NCBI GenBank assembly: GCA_031262265.1
Contig: JAISIB010000206.1
Coordinates: 1-15,137, forward strand
DNA from: Prevotellaceae bacterium
GTDB taxonomy: Bacteria; Bacteroidota; Bacteroidia; Bacteroidales; Bacteroidaceae
Length of the DNA stretch: 15,137 bases
Reading direction: 5' to 3'
Part shown: piece by piece, positions 8,576 to 15,137 of the stretch
How the letters are laid out: each line of letters begins with the position of its first letter
How positions within the stretch are numbered: position 1 is the stretch's first letter
Notes under the pieces: generated by a model
What the model saw: the letters and a program-made list of their open reading frames with translations, nothing else
What the model was told of the DNA's origin: nothing
Databases searched by the model: none
Translations under genes and position numbers: made by a program

Positions 8576-9874
8576 ATGGAACACACTATCAAACCTGCTA
8601 CGGGAAAGTTAGGCGTACTCATAGTAGGCCTTGGAGGAGCAGTTTCGACGACATTCGTAGCCGGGACATTAGCTGTCAGGAAAGGATTGGCGCAGCCTAT
8701 CGGATCACTGACTCAGCTTGCCACCATACGTTTAGGAAAGAGAGAAGAAAATAAATTCCCCAAGATTAAAGACATTATCCCGCTGACCGCATTGCCTGAC
8801 GTCGTATTCGGCGGATGGGATATTTTTGCCGAAGACGCGTATGCCGCAGCAATTCATGCAGAGGTGCTGGATGAGAAAGACCTAAACGGGGTAAAGGACG
8901 AACTGAAATCTATTCGCCCCATGCCTGCCGTATTTGATCAGGAATGGGTAAAACGTTTGCATGGTACGCACATAAAACAAGAACCTACACGCTGGGAATT
9001 GGCGCAAGCCGTGCGCAAGGACATTCAAGAGTTCAAAAAAGCCAACGGATGCGACCGAATCGTCGTACTCTGGTCGGCCAGTACGGAAGTCTACCTGCCT
9101 ATGGGTGCCGCTCACCAGTCGCTCGCCGTCTTTGAGCAGGCTATGAAAGACAACGACTGCGCCGCTATTTCGCCGAGCATGTGTTATGCTTACGCCGCCA
9201 TTTCCGAGGGTTGTCCGTACATTATGGGCGCACCAAATCTCTGTGTCGACATTCCCGCCATGTGGGAGTTAGCCGCACAAAAAAAGGTGGCAATCTGCGG
9301 CAAAGACTACAAAACCGGACAAACGATGATCAAAACCGTACTTTCGCCTATGTTGAAACGACTGATGTTAGGGTTGGCCGGCTGGTTCTCTACGAATATT
9401 TTAGGTAACCGCGACGGTGAAGTGCTGGACGACCCGGATTCGTTCAAGACAAAGGAAGTGAGCAAACTTTCCGTGATAGATACGATCTTGCAACCCGAGT
9501 TATATCCCGAATTGTACGGCAATATTTATCACAAGGTACGCATCAATTACTATCCGCCACGCAAAGACAACAAAGAGGGTTGGGATAATATAGATATCAT
9601 CGGTTGGATGGGCTATCCGATGCAGCTAAAAGTGGATTTCCTTTGCCGAGATTCCATCCTCGCCGCACCGTTGTGCCTCGACCTCGTATTATTTGCCGAT
9701 TTGGCGCAACGTGCGGGAATGTTCGGCATACAAGATTGGCTTTCCTTCTATTTTAAGAGTCCTATGCACGACTTTGAGCATATTCCCGAGCATGACTTAT
9801 TCATTCAATATACGAAGTTGAAAAATACGCTTCGTAAGATGATTGGCGAAGAAACCTTGGATTATATTGATTGA
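8576..9874 (+). CDS. ino1: myo-Inositol-phosphate synthase (inositol-3-phosphate synthase)
   Basis: NAD-dependent cyclisation of glucose 6-phosphate to inositol phosphate, the entry step of inositol lipid synthesis. The 432-residue protein has the Rossmann NAD-binding stretch LIVGLGGAVSTT at 15-26, VVLWSAST at 163-170, SPSMCYAYAA at 199-208, GKDYKTGQT at 242-250 (usually GDDFKSGQT), GWFSTNILGNRDGEVL at 269-284, KVRINYYPPR at 320-329 and RDSILAAPLCLDLV at 358-371, equivalent to the DSLLAAP motif of the family. The length and motif spelling fit the Bacteroidales form. A GTG six bases upstream (8570) is in frame; the ATG at 8576 is preferred because it gives the family-like MEHTIKPATGKLG start. 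It is first in a tightly packed operon, with a TTGA overlap into the phosphatase gene. Confidence 0.95.
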   Translation: MEHTIKPATGKLGVLIVGLGGAVSTTFVAGTLAVRKGLAQPIGSLTQLATIRLGKREENKFPKIKDIIPLTALPDVVFGGWDIFAEDAYAAAIHAEVLDEKDLNGVKDELKSIRPMPAVFDQEWVKRLHGTHIKQEPTRWELAQAVRKDIQEFKKANGCDRIVVLWSASTEVYLPMGAAHQSLAVFEQAMKDNDCAAISPSMCYAYAAISEGCPYIMGAPNLCVDIPAMWELAAQKKVAICGKDYKTGQTMIKTVLSPMLKRLMLGLAGWFSTNILGNRDGEVLDDPDSFKTKEVSKLSVIDTILQPELYPELYGNIYHKVRINYYPPRKDNKEGWDNIDIIGWMGYPMQLKVDFLCRDSILAAPLCLDLVLFADLAQRAGMFGIQDWLSFYFKSPMHDFEHIPEHDLFIQYTKLKNTLRKMIGEETLDYID

Positions 9875-10338
9875 AACTTTTATTACATAAGATCATAGCT
9901 ACAGGATTTGGCGCAGGCTTTTGTCCGGTAGCTCCCGGAACGGCCGGATCGCTGCTTGCAGTGGCGATATGGTACGTACTTTCTTTGTTTTTCCCATTTG
10001 ATACGCTGCTACTGATCACCGGTGTACTTATCCTCGTATTTACTGCGGTAGGAATCTGGTCGGCGAGTGCCGTGGTTCCTATATGGGGAGAAGATCCTAA
10101 AAAAGTAGTCGTCGATGAGATGGTAGGTATGTGGATTACGCTACTCGGCGTAGTCGAAGGAAACCTTTGGTATGTGCTCGCGGCCTTTATCCTGTTTCGT
10201 TTGTTCGACATCTACAAGCCGGCCGGCATTCGCAAGGCGGAGCAGTTGCCAAGCGGCTTTGGTATTATGTTTGACGACGTATTCGCCGGTCTGTACGGGC
10301 TATTTATATTATTACTCGCACGCGTCTTCGGATTATGA
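9871..10338 (+). CDS. PgpA-family lipid phosphatase, probable phosphatidylinositol-phosphate phosphatase
   Basis: A 155-residue membrane protein of the phosphatidylglycerophosphatase A family. It shows GFGAGFCPVAPGTAG at 12-26, DPKKVVVDEMVG at 75-86 (D82, E83), RLFDIYKP at 110-117 and GIMFDDVFAG at 131-140 (D135, D136), the acidic residues expected of a Mg-dependent phosphatase, among hydrophobic segments at about 28-47, 48-66, 88-109 and 139-152. In the matching Bacteroides cluster the PgpA-like protein dephosphorylates phosphatidylinositol phosphate to phosphatidylinositol; position between the synthase and transferase genes supports that role here. A general PGP phosphatase role is the alternative. 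The start is TTG at 9871, overlapping the ino1 stop as TTGA; no in-frame ATG lies early enough to keep the conserved GFG motif. The 3' end overlaps the next gene by ATGA. Confidence 0.88.
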   Translation: MKLLLHKIIATGFGAGFCPVAPGTAGSLLAVAIWYVLSLFFPFDTLLLITGVLILVFTAVGIWSASAVVPIWGEDPKKVVVDEMVGMWITLLGVVEGNLWYVLAAFILFRLFDIYKPAGIRKAEQLPSGFGIMFDDVFAGLYGLFILLLARVFGL

Positions 10339-10832
10339 GACATAACATCGGCATATCAAAACCTAAGCGGGAAACGGTTTTTACCTTTCTTCGCGCACAA
10401 CTCTCCTCGCAGTTTGCCAGCTTGTGCGACTTTGGCGTAACTATTCTGCTGGCTATCTTTTTTCCTATATACTACGTTTATGCCACATTGATAGGTGCTA
10501 TCACCGGTGGTATCGTCAATGCCGTTATCAACTATCGTTGGGTATTTCGCACGACAGATCTGAAAGCCATTCACGTCGCGCTCAAATATACATTGGTATG
10601 GATTGGCAGTATCGGCTTAAATACCGGTGGAACATACGTGCTTACCGAAGGATTGAGGAAAATAAGCAATTTACCTACGGATATATTCATCATACCGAAA
10701 ATCATCGTATCTTTGCTCGTGGGTTTTCTGTGGAATTACAACCTGCATCGTCACTTCGTCTATAAGAATCGTAGGATGAAGCCGAAGTTTTTCCGCAGGA
10801 AAAAGCCGACCGGCCGAATAACAGGCAACTAA
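10335..10832 (+). CDS. GtrA-like four-helix membrane protein
   Basis: A 165-residue protein with four predicted transmembrane helices (about 27-48, 50-67, 84-105, 116-137) and a strongly basic C-terminal tail (143-165). The internally duplicated GtrA-family signature is visible twice: NAVINYRWVFR at 62-72 after helix 2 and LWNYNLHRHFVYKN at 132-145 after helix 4. GtrA proteins are small integral membrane proteins, some implicated in moving polyprenyl-linked sugars across the membrane. No catalytic residues are apparent. Its start overlaps the phosphatase stop (ATGA at 10335-10338) and 13 bp separate it from the transferase gene, so it belongs to the inositol-lipid operon. A role in flipping or presenting an inositol lipid, or in attaching the enzymes to one another, is inference. 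Confidence 0.85.
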   Translation: MRHNIGISKPKRETVFTFLRAQLSSQFASLCDFGVTILLAIFFPIYYVYATLIGAITGGIVNAVINYRWVFRTTDLKAIHVALKYTLVWIGSIGLNTGGTYVLTEGLRKISNLPTDIFIIPKIIVSLLVGFLWNYNLHRHFVYKNRRMKPKFFRRKKPTGRITGN

Positions 10833-10845
10833 AACAAGAAACGAC

Positions 10846-11523
10846 ATGACAGCGAGAGAACGGGCACAGCAACTTATTTATCTTATCATCGATCCTTTTG
10901 TGCGACTACTTATCCGTTGCGGTGTGACGCCGAATGGGGTGACTACCATCGGATTACTTCTTAACATCGGTGCCGCCGTGCTTTTCGTCGTCGGCGCACC
11001 TGCCTATAAATCCGGCCGGCTCGGATACATCACGGCAGGAGGTTTCGTCATTCTCTTTGCCGGTCTTTTCGATATGCTCGACGGCCAAGTCGCCCGCATA
11101 GGCAAAATGTCTTCCAAGTTCGGAGCTATGTACGATTCCGTCCTTGATCGTTACAGCGAACTCATCGTCCTTTCGGCCATCACCTATTACTTTATGTACA
11201 ATCAACTCTTCATCGGTGGACTCATAACTCTCTTAACGTTGGTCGGCAGTATCATGGTCAGCTATGTGCGTGCGCGCGCCGAAGGTTTAGGCGTCGAATG
11301 CAAAGGCGGACTGATGCAACGACCGGAACGAGTGGTTCTGACGGGCGTCGGTGCGTTGGCTTGCGGCATATCCTCCTACTGGATTACCGAATCTTACGTG
11401 TCTATGTGGTTATTCGTAGGCGTCTTGGCATTGGTTGGCCTACTTTCCAACCTGACCGCCATCGGACGTCTGAACCGCAGCAGACGTAGCATGCAACGCA
11501 AGGAGGAAACGCATGCTGAATAA
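10846..11523 (+). CDS. CDP-alcohol phosphatidyltransferase, probable phosphatidylinositol-phosphate synthase
   Basis: A 225-residue integral membrane enzyme. The complete CDP-alcohol phosphotransferase motif D-x2-DG-x2-AR-x8-G-x3-D-x3-D is present: D76, D79, G80, A83, R84, G93, D97, D101. About six hydrophobic helices surround it, and the N-terminal amphipathic region and VTPNGVTTIG (27-36) are typical of the family. The expected reaction is CDP-diacylglycerol plus inositol phosphate giving phosphatidylinositol phosphate and CMP. The substrate choice is inferred from context (inositol-phosphate synthase and a phosphatase upstream, Aur1-like transferase downstream); the motif alone does not distinguish it from a phosphatidylglycerophosphate synthase. 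Its 3' end overlaps the next gene by 11 bp. Confidence 0.9.
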   Translation: MTARERAQQLIYLIIDPFVRLLIRCGVTPNGVTTIGLLLNIGAAVLFVVGAPAYKSGRLGYITAGGFVILFAGLFDMLDGQVARIGKMSSKFGAMYDSVLDRYSELIVLSAITYYFMYNQLFIGGLITLLTLVGSIMVSYVRARAEGLGVECKGGLMQRPERVVLTGVGALACGISSYWITESYVSMWLFVGVLALVGLLSNLTAIGRLNRSRRSMQRKEETHAE

Positions 11524-12289
11524 GTACAAACCTCTCTTTCGCTTTGTGATGGCGTTGCTACCGTTCTTTGTTTTTGCCGGTATCTACGATTGTATGCGAT
11601 GGTTCCCTAACTATTTGTTCAACCCCATAGATACGCGCGGACTCTACGAGACTGAGAAAGCACTATTCGGTATTTGCTCGGACGGACAACTATTGACGTT
11701 ATGCGAATACTTCGCCGCGCATCACTCTCCTTTCCTTGATCTTATCTCCGGATTGTTCTATCTTACGTGGATTCCCGTGCCGATCGGTTTCGCGCTCTAC
11801 CTTTATTTTAAGGGGGAGAAGCGTCTGTACTTCCATTTTGCGTGGACGTTCTTAGTAGTAAACCTGATCGGTTTTGCCGGTTATTACCTTCATCCTGCCG
11901 CACCGCCTTGGTATGTACTCGAACACGGGTTCGATCCGATACTAAGCACGACGGGAAACGTAGCAGGCCTGGGGCGATTCGACAAATTAGTAGGTCTACC
12001 GATATTTGCCATGCTCTATCAACACAACTCCAACGTCTTTGCTGCCCTACCTTCTTTGCATGCCGCCTACATGCCCGTAGCTTTTGCCTTTGCACTCATG
12101 CGGCGCACGCACCCCGCCTTGCTTGCCACGCTCTTCGTGCTGATGGTCGGCATTTGGTGGACGGCCGTTTACAGTTGCCACCACTATGTCATCGACGTTC
12201 TCTTGGGCATCGCCGCCGCCGTGCTGGGTGTTGCCATAGATATAGTCGTCCGACGTATAACGAAATCAAAGGTCGCCACAAGCGCGTAA
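11513..12289 (+). CDS. Aur1/PAP2-family transferase, probable inositol-phosphoryl dihydroceramide synthase
   Basis: A 258-residue membrane protein of the PAP2/Aur1 group. It has six likely helices and the family's active-site elements: YYLHPAAPPWY at 124-134, ALPSLHAAY at 178-186 (H183) and CHHYVIDVLLG at 222-232 (H224, D228). These correspond to the C2 and C3 motifs of phosphatidic acid phosphatases; the PSLHAAY form and the PAAPPWY element are characteristic of Aur1-like inositolphosphotransferases. The expected reaction moves the phosphoinositol head group from phosphatidylinositol to dihydroceramide, releasing diacylglycerol, on the outer side of the inner membrane. Bacteroidales with this cluster make such sphingolipids, but the serine palmitoyltransferase genes are not in this window. 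It is last in the operon; its stop lies five bases before a tandem repeat array. Confidence 0.9.
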   Translation: MLNKYKPLFRFVMALLPFFVFAGIYDCMRWFPNYLFNPIDTRGLYETEKALFGICSDGQLLTLCEYFAAHHSPFLDLISGLFYLTWIPVPIGFALYLYFKGEKRLYFHFAWTFLVVNLIGFAGYYLHPAAPPWYVLEHGFDPILSTTGNVAGLGRFDKLVGLPIFAMLYQHNSNVFAALPSLHAAYMPVAFAFALMRRTHPALLATLFVLMVGIWWTAVYSCHHYVIDVLLGIAAAVLGVAIDIVVRRITKSKVATSA

Positions 12290-12294
12290 CCTGC

Positions 12295-12357
12295 CGAAAT
12301 TTCCGACTTTGATAACAAAACGAGCGGCTGCGTGATTTCAACGAGCGGCTTTGATAA
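12295..12357 (+). repeat. Array 1 of a degenerate 21-bp tandem repeat, three units
   Basis: Units at 12295-12315, 12316-12336 and 12337-12357 are exactly 21 bp each. Units 2 and 3 share AACGAGCGGCT; units 1 and 3 share CTTTGATAA and 13 of 21 positions. The array sits between the stop of the Aur1-like gene and the 3' end of the LuxR-type gene. The reverse complement of the same consensus recurs at 13458-13541. Confidence 0.75.
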
Positions 12358-12404
12358 TCCCCGTAAATACTTCCCTATTTTTCGTCCGTCCGTTCTTCTG
12401 ATTT

Positions 12405-13205
12405 TTATACCAGCGGAAAGTTGTCTATGATGCAGAGTGCTTCCTGTATGTTAGCGACGCCCAATTTTCTGTATACGATGTTGAGCCTATTACGTATGCT
12501 TCCGGAAGTAGTATCTTGTATGTTGGCTATCCAAGAAGCACTTCTTCCCGATTTAAGATACGACAGAAGTTCTCGCTGCGAATGGATAAGATGAGGATAT
12601 TTCTGTTTGTTTCCCCAGCTATCGCCGGTTAGATCGTAAACTTGGTAGCGATGTTTCTTCCGCTCATGTCGTAATAAATCTTTCGTGTGAGTAAGCGAGC
12701 AAGTGCGCGATGATTGATTCAGATCGGTGAATACTCTATCGATAGAGGGAGACAGTATGTAAAACAATCCTTGTACGCGCTCTCCGAAGACGACAGGAAA
12801 TACCTTAAAATGCTTGAAGGTTGAGTAATCCGAATGAAATAGATGATTGTGCTTGGTCTCCATGACAAAAGAATAGTATGTAGTATCGTTCATCGCTACG
12901 TCCGTAGTCCGAACGTCCTCGCTTATTATTTGATAGTAGCGCACGAATCTTTGATAATCGGATGTTGAAAAAATTCGCCGCAAATAAGATGCTCCATCTT
13001 TGTACGCGCTTGTTCTGTTTCCCGATTCGCCTAATAGCCAAAAGTGGTCGCTCACATAATACAACTTATCTTGAGTGACACATAGCACGAAACAGGGACG
13101 TTTTTCAACGGTGACAATCCTATCCAACAACTCGTTTATACACGTGAGTAGTCTTTCGTTACTTACTTCCTTCGGACATTCGTTATCTCCGGCAATGTTG
13201 TTCAT
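12405..13205 (-). CDS. LuxR-type helix-turn-helix transcriptional regulator with N-terminal sensor-like domain
   Basis: A 266-residue protein. Residues about 206-260 (LIHSQRELLSYLKSG, then IANIQDTTSGSIRNRL, then YRKLGVANIQEA) match the GerE/LuxR DNA-binding domain, with RKLGV-N-EA closing the last helix. The N-terminal 180 residues show no receiver-domain aspartate pocket and no acyl-homoserine-lactone-domain signature; FVLCVTQDKLYYVSDHF (39-55) and the following helices could be a PAS fold, which is tentative. The gene is on the opposite strand to all its neighbours from rpiB onward, looks more AT-rich than they do, and is bracketed by inverted 21-bp repeat arrays. These point to insertion into an otherwise co-directional region. 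A palindrome 82 bp upstream may be its operator. The target genes are unknown; the inositol operon and a possible small RNA are the nearest. Confidence 0.85.
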   Translation of the reverse strand: MNNIAGDNECPKEVSNERLLTCINELLDRIVTVEKRPCFVLCVTQDKLYYVSDHFWLLGESGNRTSAYKDGASYLRRIFSTSDYQRFVRYYQIISEDVRTTDVAMNDTTYYSFVMETKHNHLFHSDYSTFKHFKVFPVVFGERVQGLFYILSPSIDRVFTDLNQSSRTCSLTHTKDLLRHERKKHRYQVYDLTGDSWGNKQKYPHLIHSQRELLSYLKSGRSASWIANIQDTTSGSIRNRLNIVYRKLGVANIQEALCIIDNFPLV

Positions 13206-13232
13206 GTCATTTAGAGGTTAAATATTATAGTA

Positions 13233-13240
13233 CAAAGATA
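13233..13240 (-). promoter_or_regulatory. -7 box of the LuxR-type regulator promoter
   Basis: The minus strand reads TATCTTTG, an exact TAnnTTTG, 27 bp upstream of the ATG at 13205. Confidence 0.6.
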
Positions 13241-13286
13241 CGTTCTTTTTTAATAGATGATAATAGTCATAAGACATAAGATGTAA

Positions 13287-13312
13287 AAATATGGTACAAT
13301 TGTACTATATTT
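13287..13312. promoter_or_regulatory. 26-bp palindrome, candidate operator between divergent promoters
   Basis: The perfect 12-bp core GTACAATTGTAC (13294-13305) extends to six more complementary pairs on each side (AAATAT and ATATTT) with a single mismatched pair (13293/13306). The centre, 13299.5, is about 59 bp from the inner edge of each divergent -7 box (13240 and 13358). Size and symmetry suit a dimeric LuxR-type protein. That the neighbouring regulator binds it is inference. Confidence 0.55.
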
Positions 13313-13333
13313 ACCAAGCTTCTTCATTTTTAC

Positions 13334-13365
13334 TTGACTGAAACTTTATCAATATGTTATCTTTG
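13334..13365 (+). promoter_or_regulatory. Rightward promoter with no gene close behind it
   Basis: TATCTTTG at 13358-13365 matches TAnnTTTG, and TTG at 13334-13336 lies 21 bp upstream, a good -33 spacing. It is one of the few promoters in the window with both elements. No ORF begins within the next 300 bp. Confidence 0.55.
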
Positions 13366-13457
13366 TAGACGTAAGATAAAGCGTCGTTTTTTGCGGATTC
13401 TACGAGGTGCACGAAATATAAACTCCATTTAGCCACTGAACGGACTGGGCGGATGAA

Positions 13458-13541
13458 ATAACAAAGTCGCTTATGAAAATAACTAACCCGCTCGTTTAAA
13501 CAACTAACTCGCTAAATTTGCTCACAAAGCCACTCGTTGAA
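13458..13541 (-). repeat. Array 2 of the degenerate 21-bp tandem repeat, four units, inverted relative to array 1
   Basis: Units start at 13458, 13479, 13500 and 13521, exactly 21 bp apart. On the plus strand they share ATAAC-type starts and a central CGCT or CACT followed in two units by CGTT. Read on the minus strand, the unit at 13521-13541 matches array 1 unit 3 at 17 of 21 positions, and the unit at 13479-13499 matches array 1 unit 2 at 15 of 21. A more degenerate fifth unit may precede it at 13437. Confidence 0.75.
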
Positions 13542-13566
13542 ACGGCAAGGCGACGCCGTTTATTCT
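13540..13566 (+). terminator. Possible short terminator hairpin after repeat array 2
   Basis: AAACGGC (13540-13546) pairs with GCCGTTT (13555-13561) around an 8-nt loop, followed by ATTCT. The stem is short and the T tail poor, so termination is uncertain. Confidence 0.3.
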
Positions 13567-13644
13567 CGGCGATGGAAAAGGGACGCAGATGATTGAGTAT
13601 TTCTTTTTCTTATTTCTTTTGGCTTATTCTATCGCTTTTTTACC

Positions 13645-13652
13645 TACTTTTG
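13645..13652 (+). promoter_or_regulatory. -7 box of the DUF2007 gene promoter
   Basis: TACTTTTG matches TAnnTTTG; TTTG at 13618-13621 is a -33 candidate at a 23-bp spacing. Transcription would start near 13659, which excludes the in-frame TTG at 13657 as a translation start. Confidence 0.55.
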
Positions 13653-13692
13653 TTCGTTGTTAGGACATAATCTCTTAATGAACGTACTTATT

Positions 13693-15137
<1,445 letters not shown>

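Larger units (their letters stand above)
13369..13566 (+). ncRNA. Candidate small RNA of about 200 nt carrying repeat array 2
   Basis: Bounded by the orphan promoter (-7 box 13358-13365) and a hairpin at 13540-13561. Most of its length is the 21-bp repeat array. There is no Rfam-type structure I recognise, so this is a hypothesis from its boundaries. It could equally be a long leader of the DUF2007 gene. Confidence 0.2.
13206..13692. other. Long non-coding region with divergent promoters, palindrome and repeat array
   Basis: No credible coding sequence on either strand. From left to right it holds the minus-strand regulator promoter, a 26-bp palindrome, a plus-strand promoter, four 21-bp repeat units, a small GC-rich hairpin and the promoter of the DUF2007 gene. 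The left half (13206-13380) is strikingly AT-rich and the middle (13381-13570) is more GC-rich. Confidence 0.7.

Noticed and set aside
11842..12312. 156-residue ORF inside the Aur1-like gene
   Set aside because: Out-of-frame shadow rich in Arg, Cys and Ser; the overlapping frame carries the conserved catalytic motifs.
12383..12396. Short TCCG tandem (CGTCCGTCCGTTC) downstream of the regulator gene
   Set aside because: Only about three copies; too short to claim as a functional repeat or phase-variable tract.
13458..13541. CRISPR array
   Set aside because: Units abut with no unique spacers, are too degenerate and only 21 bp long, and no cas genes are present.

Overview
The window looks like a chromosomal segment of a Bacteroidales bacterium (phylum Bacteroidota), plausibly near Tannerella, Parabacteroides or Bacteroides. 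The reasons are nine good matches to the Bacteroidota -7 promoter box TAnnTTTG placed just upstream of genes, the lack of obvious Shine-Dalgarno sequences, Bacteroidales-type protein families (a WaaA, a two-PAS sensor kinase with a substrate-binding-like sensor, a eukaryote/archaeon-type ProS), and an inositol-lipid gene cluster of the kind known from Bacteroides thetaiotaomicron. The genus cannot be fixed from the sequence alone.

Layout. 1-324 (-) is the 5' part of a 7TM-HD phosphohydrolase gene, divergent from gltX (415-1941, +). waaA (1938-3164, +) is coupled to gltX by an ATGA overlap and runs 3'-to-3' into a DEAD-box RNA helicase gene (3154-4416, -), with the two coding ends overlapping. 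A divergent intergenic region with a promoter on each strand leads to a secreted thioredoxin-fold protein that has lost both catalytic cysteines (4636-5142) and then a strong terminator. Next comes rpiB (5370-5810), ATGA-coupled to an 872-residue sensor histidine kinase (5807-8425), again followed by a terminator.

8576-12289 is a compact five-gene (+) operon: myo-inositol-phosphate synthase, a PgpA-family phosphatase (TTG start), a GtrA-like membrane protein, a CDP-alcohol phosphatidyltransferase and an Aur1/PAP2-type transferase. By homology it forms a complete head-group pathway from glucose-6-phosphate to inositol-phosphate, phosphatidylinositol phosphate, phosphatidylinositol and finally inositol-phosphoryl dihydroceramide. 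The GtrA-like protein is the member without an obvious assigned step.

12290-13692 is the least explained part. It holds a LuxR-type regulator gene on the minus strand (12405-13205) bracketed by two arrays of the same degenerate 21-bp tandem repeat in opposite orientations (12295-12357 and 13458-13541). Upstream of the regulator is a near-perfect 26-bp palindrome lying midway between two divergent promoters. The rightward promoter has no ORF close behind it and may make a short RNA carrying the second repeat array. The window ends with a small DUF2007-family protein gene (13693-13920) and the first 389 codons of proS (13971 onward).
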